From NCBI GenBank assembly GCA_937915725.1, contig CALGGV010000140.1, positions 1 to 8,123 of the forward strand: a stretch of 8,123 bases of DNA. Direction: 5' to 3'. Position numbers and translations under genes: made by a program. Source of the DNA: an uncultured Selenomonadales bacterium. GTDB taxonomy: Bacteria > Bacillota > Negativicutes > Selenomonadales > Selenomonadaceae. The notes beneath the pieces were generated by a model. The model saw only the letters and a list, made by a program, of their open reading frames with translations. It was not told the DNA's origin and made no database searches. Shown here piece by piece: positions 6,350 through 8,123 of the stretch (its first letter is position 1; each line of letters opens with the position of its first letter).

Positions 6350-6378
6350 TTGCAATTTTTCTGCCGTTGTGTTAAACT
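6350..6378 (+). promoter_or_regulatory. Sigma-70/A-type promoter for rpsT
   Basis: TTGCAA (6350-6355) is followed after exactly 17 nt by TAAACT (6373-6378), which carries an extended -10 TG at 6370-6371. Transcription would start near 6385, leaving a short leader of about 33 nt before the TTG start codon at 6418. The -35 box is 13 bp from the -35-like box of the divergent flgE promoter candidate. Confidence 0.6.
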
Positions 6379-6417
6379 TTCCCGCGTTAAATTAATTTAC
6401 CGAAAGGAGTTTTTGAT

Positions 6418-6684
6418 TTGCCAAATATTAAATCATCAGTAAAAAGTATTAAACTCGACGCTAAACGCCACGCACGTAACGTCGCTGAAAAAACGCGTAT
6501 GAAAAAAGCTCAAAAGCTTGTACTTGCTGCTATTGCCAATAATGACGCTGAAGAGGCTAAAAAACTTTTGCCTGCTGCTTATAAAGCTATAGATCAAGCT
6601 GCTGCTAACAATACCATTCATAAAAATGCCGCAGCGCGTAAAAAATCTAGATTAACGCTTAAAATCAACGCAATTTCAGCATAA
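6418..6684 (+). CDS. rpsT: 30S ribosomal protein S20
   Basis: S20 is a primary 16S rRNA-binding protein of the small subunit, contacting the 5' domain and helix 44. The 88-residue product has the typical length, a lysine- and alanine-rich all-helical composition, and the family N-terminus PNIKSSVKS followed by a KRHARN segment. The C-terminal half includes HKNAAARKKSRL (68-79). The start is TTG at 6418, 8 nt after AAAGGAG (6403-6409). No ATG lies near the expected N-terminus, so TTG is well supported. E. coli rpsT also begins with UUG, and that codon takes part in S20 autoregulation; similar control here is only inferred. Alanine and lysine codons here look more biased to A/T-ending forms than in flanking genes, as expected for a highly expressed gene. 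The gene is monocistronic, between its own promoter and terminator. Confidence 0.97.
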   Translation: MPNIKSSVKSIKLDAKRHARNVAEKTRMKKAQKLVLAAIANNDAEEAKKLLPAAYKAIDQAAANNTIHKNAAARKKSRLTLKINAISA

Positions 6685-6700
6685 TAATTTTTAAAAACCA

Positions 6701-6740
6701 AAAAAAGGGGCGCGGAAATTTTCCGGCTCCTTTTCTTTTT
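6701..6740 (+). terminator. Intrinsic terminator after rpsT
   Basis: An A-rich run and GGGGC pair with GCTCCTTTT, and CGGAA with TTCCG, around an ATT loop, with one bulged G (6712) and one G-U pair. CTTTTT follows (6735-6740). It lies about 17 nt after the rpsT stop codon. The A-rich left side could also make it a weak minus-strand terminator. Confidence 0.8.
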
Positions 6741-6759
6741 GGCAATTAATTTTTACTGT

Positions 6760-6799
6760 AAAAAAAATTTGGCGCATTGTGTGTGCGCCATTTCTTTTT
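6760..6799 (-). terminator. Intrinsic terminator after the flavodiiron gene
   Basis: TGGCGCA (6770-6776) pairs with TGCGCCA (6784-6790) around a 7-nt loop. On the minus strand the stem is followed by AAA and eight T (complement of 6760-6767). It starts about 28 nt beyond the stop codon at 6818. On the plus strand TTTCTTTTT follows, so it may also back up rpsT termination. Confidence 0.8.
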
Positions 6800-6817
6800 A
6801 TAAAAGCCAAGTATTTT

Positions 6818-7990
6818 TTAAATTTGAGAAATAATCTTTTCGCTAATTTCTTCAAGCTGTTTTTCAGTAGGTAAATTTGCAATTCTTATCTTGTCAAGAA
6901 TAATTTCGACGCCTGCGGCTTTTAATTCTTCCTCAACAAGTGCGATACTTTGCCCGCCCCAACCGTAACTGCCAAATGCAAAACCTTTGTGATTCAGCGG
7001 GCGAAGTCCTTTAATATAGCAAAGAAAACTTGCGATTGTGGGCATCATTTGATTATTAATTGTCGGAGAGCCAACGGCAAGATATTTACTTTTGAAAATA
7101 TCTGTAACAATGTCAGAAAGTGGCGTGTATTTAATATCGTAGTAAACGGCAGGAATTCCGCGCTTAGCAAATGCTTCAGTGATTGTCTGCGCCAAAATTT
7201 CTGTCGAGTGCCACATTGAATCAAAAACTACAACCGCGCATTCTTCAACTTCATCACTGCTCCAATATTTGTAAGCCTCAATAATTTGGTTAATATTTGA
7301 ACGCCAAATGACGCCGTGTCCGGTTGCAATAAGTTTAATTTCTAAATCGCCGAGAGCTTTTAAGGCAGTTTGCGCCTGTTTACCGAACGGCATTAAAATA
7401 TTTGCGTAATATTTTTTTGCCTCAAAAAGTATTGTTTCTAAATCGTTTTCGTCGTCGAATCTCATTGCGGTTGCAAAATGTTCACCGAAGGCATCATTGC
7501 TAAACAAAATTTTTTCTTCAGGGCAATAAGTTACCATTGAATCGGGCCAATGCAACATTGGAGTTGGAACAAATTGCAAAGTGCGTTCACCAATAGAAAT
7601 GCTGTCTCCCGCCTTAACTGCCTTGTAATTCAAATTTCCATAACGCGCAGTTAAACCTTTCAAGCCGTTAGGATTAGTTGTAATAATTTCGGCATTTGGA
7701 GCAAGCGCGGCAATTTCTTTCAACGCGCCGGAATGGTCGGGCTCCACGTGGCTTGAAATTACCACGTCGATTTTTGAAGGATCAATCACTGAAGAAATTC
7801 TTGCCAAAAGTTCATCTTTGAAATTAATTTTAACAGTGTCAATCAAAGTAATGTTTTCGTCAATAATCAAATAGGCGTTGTAGGTGGAGCCGCGTGAAGT
7901 TTCGTAGCCGTGAAAATTTCTCAACGACCAATCCACCGCGCCTACCCAATAAATATTTTTTGAAATTTCTACTGCTTTACAGTTGTTCAT
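6818..7990 (-). CDS. fprA: FprA-type flavodiiron protein (class A, O2 and/or NO reductase)
   Basis: Flavodiiron proteins are cytoplasmic enzymes of anaerobes that reduce O2 to water and/or NO to N2O, taking electrons from rubredoxin or reduced F420-type donors. The N-terminal metallo-beta-lactamase-like domain (about 1-250) has every expected diiron ligand: HVEPDH (81-86; H81, E83, D85, H86), H147 in LHWPDS, D166 in SNDAFG and H225 in GHG. The C-terminal flavodoxin domain (about 252-390) has the FMN-loop motif DSMWHSTE (257-264), GSPTINNQMMP (307-317) and YGWGGQS (342-348). At 390 residues it is the minimal class A form, with no fused rubredoxin or reductase domain. The ATG at 7990 follows AAAGGA (7999-8004) by 8 nt. 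The ribosome binding site lies inside the preceding gene, whose stop is 4 nt upstream, suggesting co-transcription and translational coupling. O2 versus NO preference cannot be read from the sequence. Confidence 0.95.
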   Translation of the reverse strand: MNNCKAVEISKNIYWVGAVDWSLRNFHGYETSRGSTYNAYLIIDENITLIDTVKINFKDELLARISSVIDPSKIDVVISSHVEPDHSGALKEIAALAPNAEIITTNPNGLKGLTARYGNLNYKAVKAGDSISIGERTLQFVPTPMLHWPDSMVTYCPEEKILFSNDAFGEHFATAMRFDDENDLETILFEAKKYYANILMPFGKQAQTALKALGDLEIKLIATGHGVIWRSNINQIIEAYKYWSSDEVEECAVVVFDSMWHSTEILAQTITEAFAKRGIPAVYYDIKYTPLSDIVTDIFKSKYLAVGSPTINNQMMPTIASFLCYIKGLRPLNHKGFAFGSYGWGGQSIALVEEELKAAGVEIILDKIRIANLPTEKQLEEISEKIISQI

Positions 7991-7994
7991 AAAA

Positions 7995-8123
7995 TCATTC
8001 CTTTTCTAAATTTTCTTCGTCTTCGTCGTCGTCAATTCTGCGTTCAATATGTTCATCTACCCAATGGGTAACTTCGTCCGCCGGTTTTTCGAGAACGTAA
8101 ACTAATTCGCTAATTAAAATTTG
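7995..8123 (-). CDS. C-terminal 42 residues of an unrecognised gene with an acidic tail, upstream of fprA
   Basis: The frame is open from the right edge to a TGA at 7995-7997. I do not recognise the family. The visible end reads QILISELVYVLEKPADEV, then a segment with HWVDEHIERR, then a strongly acidic tail (DDDEDEENLEKE) encoded by a GAC/GAA run. The first part looks like an amphipathic helix. The gene is real on context: its stop is 4 nt before the fprA start, and it contains the fprA ribosome binding site, typical of a compact operon. Its start and most of its length lie outside the window, so function is unknown. An association with oxidative stress or electron transfer would rest on neighbourhood alone. 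Confidence 0.75.
   Translation of the reverse strand, partial: QILISELVYVLEKPADEVTHWVDEHIERRIDDDEDEENLEKE

Noticed and set aside
6691..6882. 63-codon minus-strand ORF across the two terminators
   Set aside because: It overlaps both hairpins and the fprA 3' end in another frame and has no family resemblance; a shadow ORF.
8019..8040. Simple repeat of TCG/TTC triplets (possible microsatellite)
   Set aside because: It encodes the acidic tail of a frame-consistent gene and is irregular, so it is coding sequence rather than a repeat locus.

Overview
The window looks like ordinary chromosome of an AT-rich (roughly 35-40% GC by eye), flagellated, probably anaerobic Firmicute. A Negativicutes/Selenomonad-type lineage is my best guess, but nothing here proves it. 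The support is strong AAAGGAG-type ribosome binding sites, a flavodiiron protein, a flagellar hook gene and Firmicute-like TtcA and CorC/HlyC-type proteins. I see no mobile element, CRISPR array, tRNA, rRNA or sign of recent transfer.

Layout. At the left edge a TtcA-type tRNA 2-thiolation enzyme (minus strand, C-terminus cut off) is divergent from a two-gene plus-strand unit: a CNNM/CBS/CorC membrane transporter-like protein and a PPP-family phosphatase. A 207-bp gap with a 9-bp long-range inverted repeat follows, then a Cof-type HAD phosphatase. A strong bidirectional terminator separates the HAD gene from a convergent flgE hook gene of 730 codons. The flgE gene stands alone between this terminator and its own upstream region. 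Between flgE and the divergent rpsT (ribosomal protein S20, UUG start) lie 248 bp holding back-to-back promoter candidates and a three-helix flgE mRNA leader. Two further terminators separate rpsT from a convergent fprA-type flavodiiron gene. That gene starts 4 nt after the stop of an acidic-tailed gene running off the right edge.

How the genes relate. Most are unrelated neighbours (tRNA modification, ion transport, phosphatases, motility, translation, oxygen detoxification). The two convincing co-transcribed pairs are CorC-like plus PPP phosphatase, and the acidic-tail gene plus fprA.

The most interesting part is flgE. The protein carries about 230 extra residues between its N-terminal core and the conserved D2 strand, with four degenerate beta-hairpin-like repeats and the only cysteine at the start of the insert. 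Its mRNA leader presents an ACAAGGA motif in a hairpin loop about 50 nt upstream of the ribosome binding site, behind a flagellar-sigma-like promoter. Together these suggest a separately controlled hook gene, possibly under CsrA-type translational control. That is inference, not proof.
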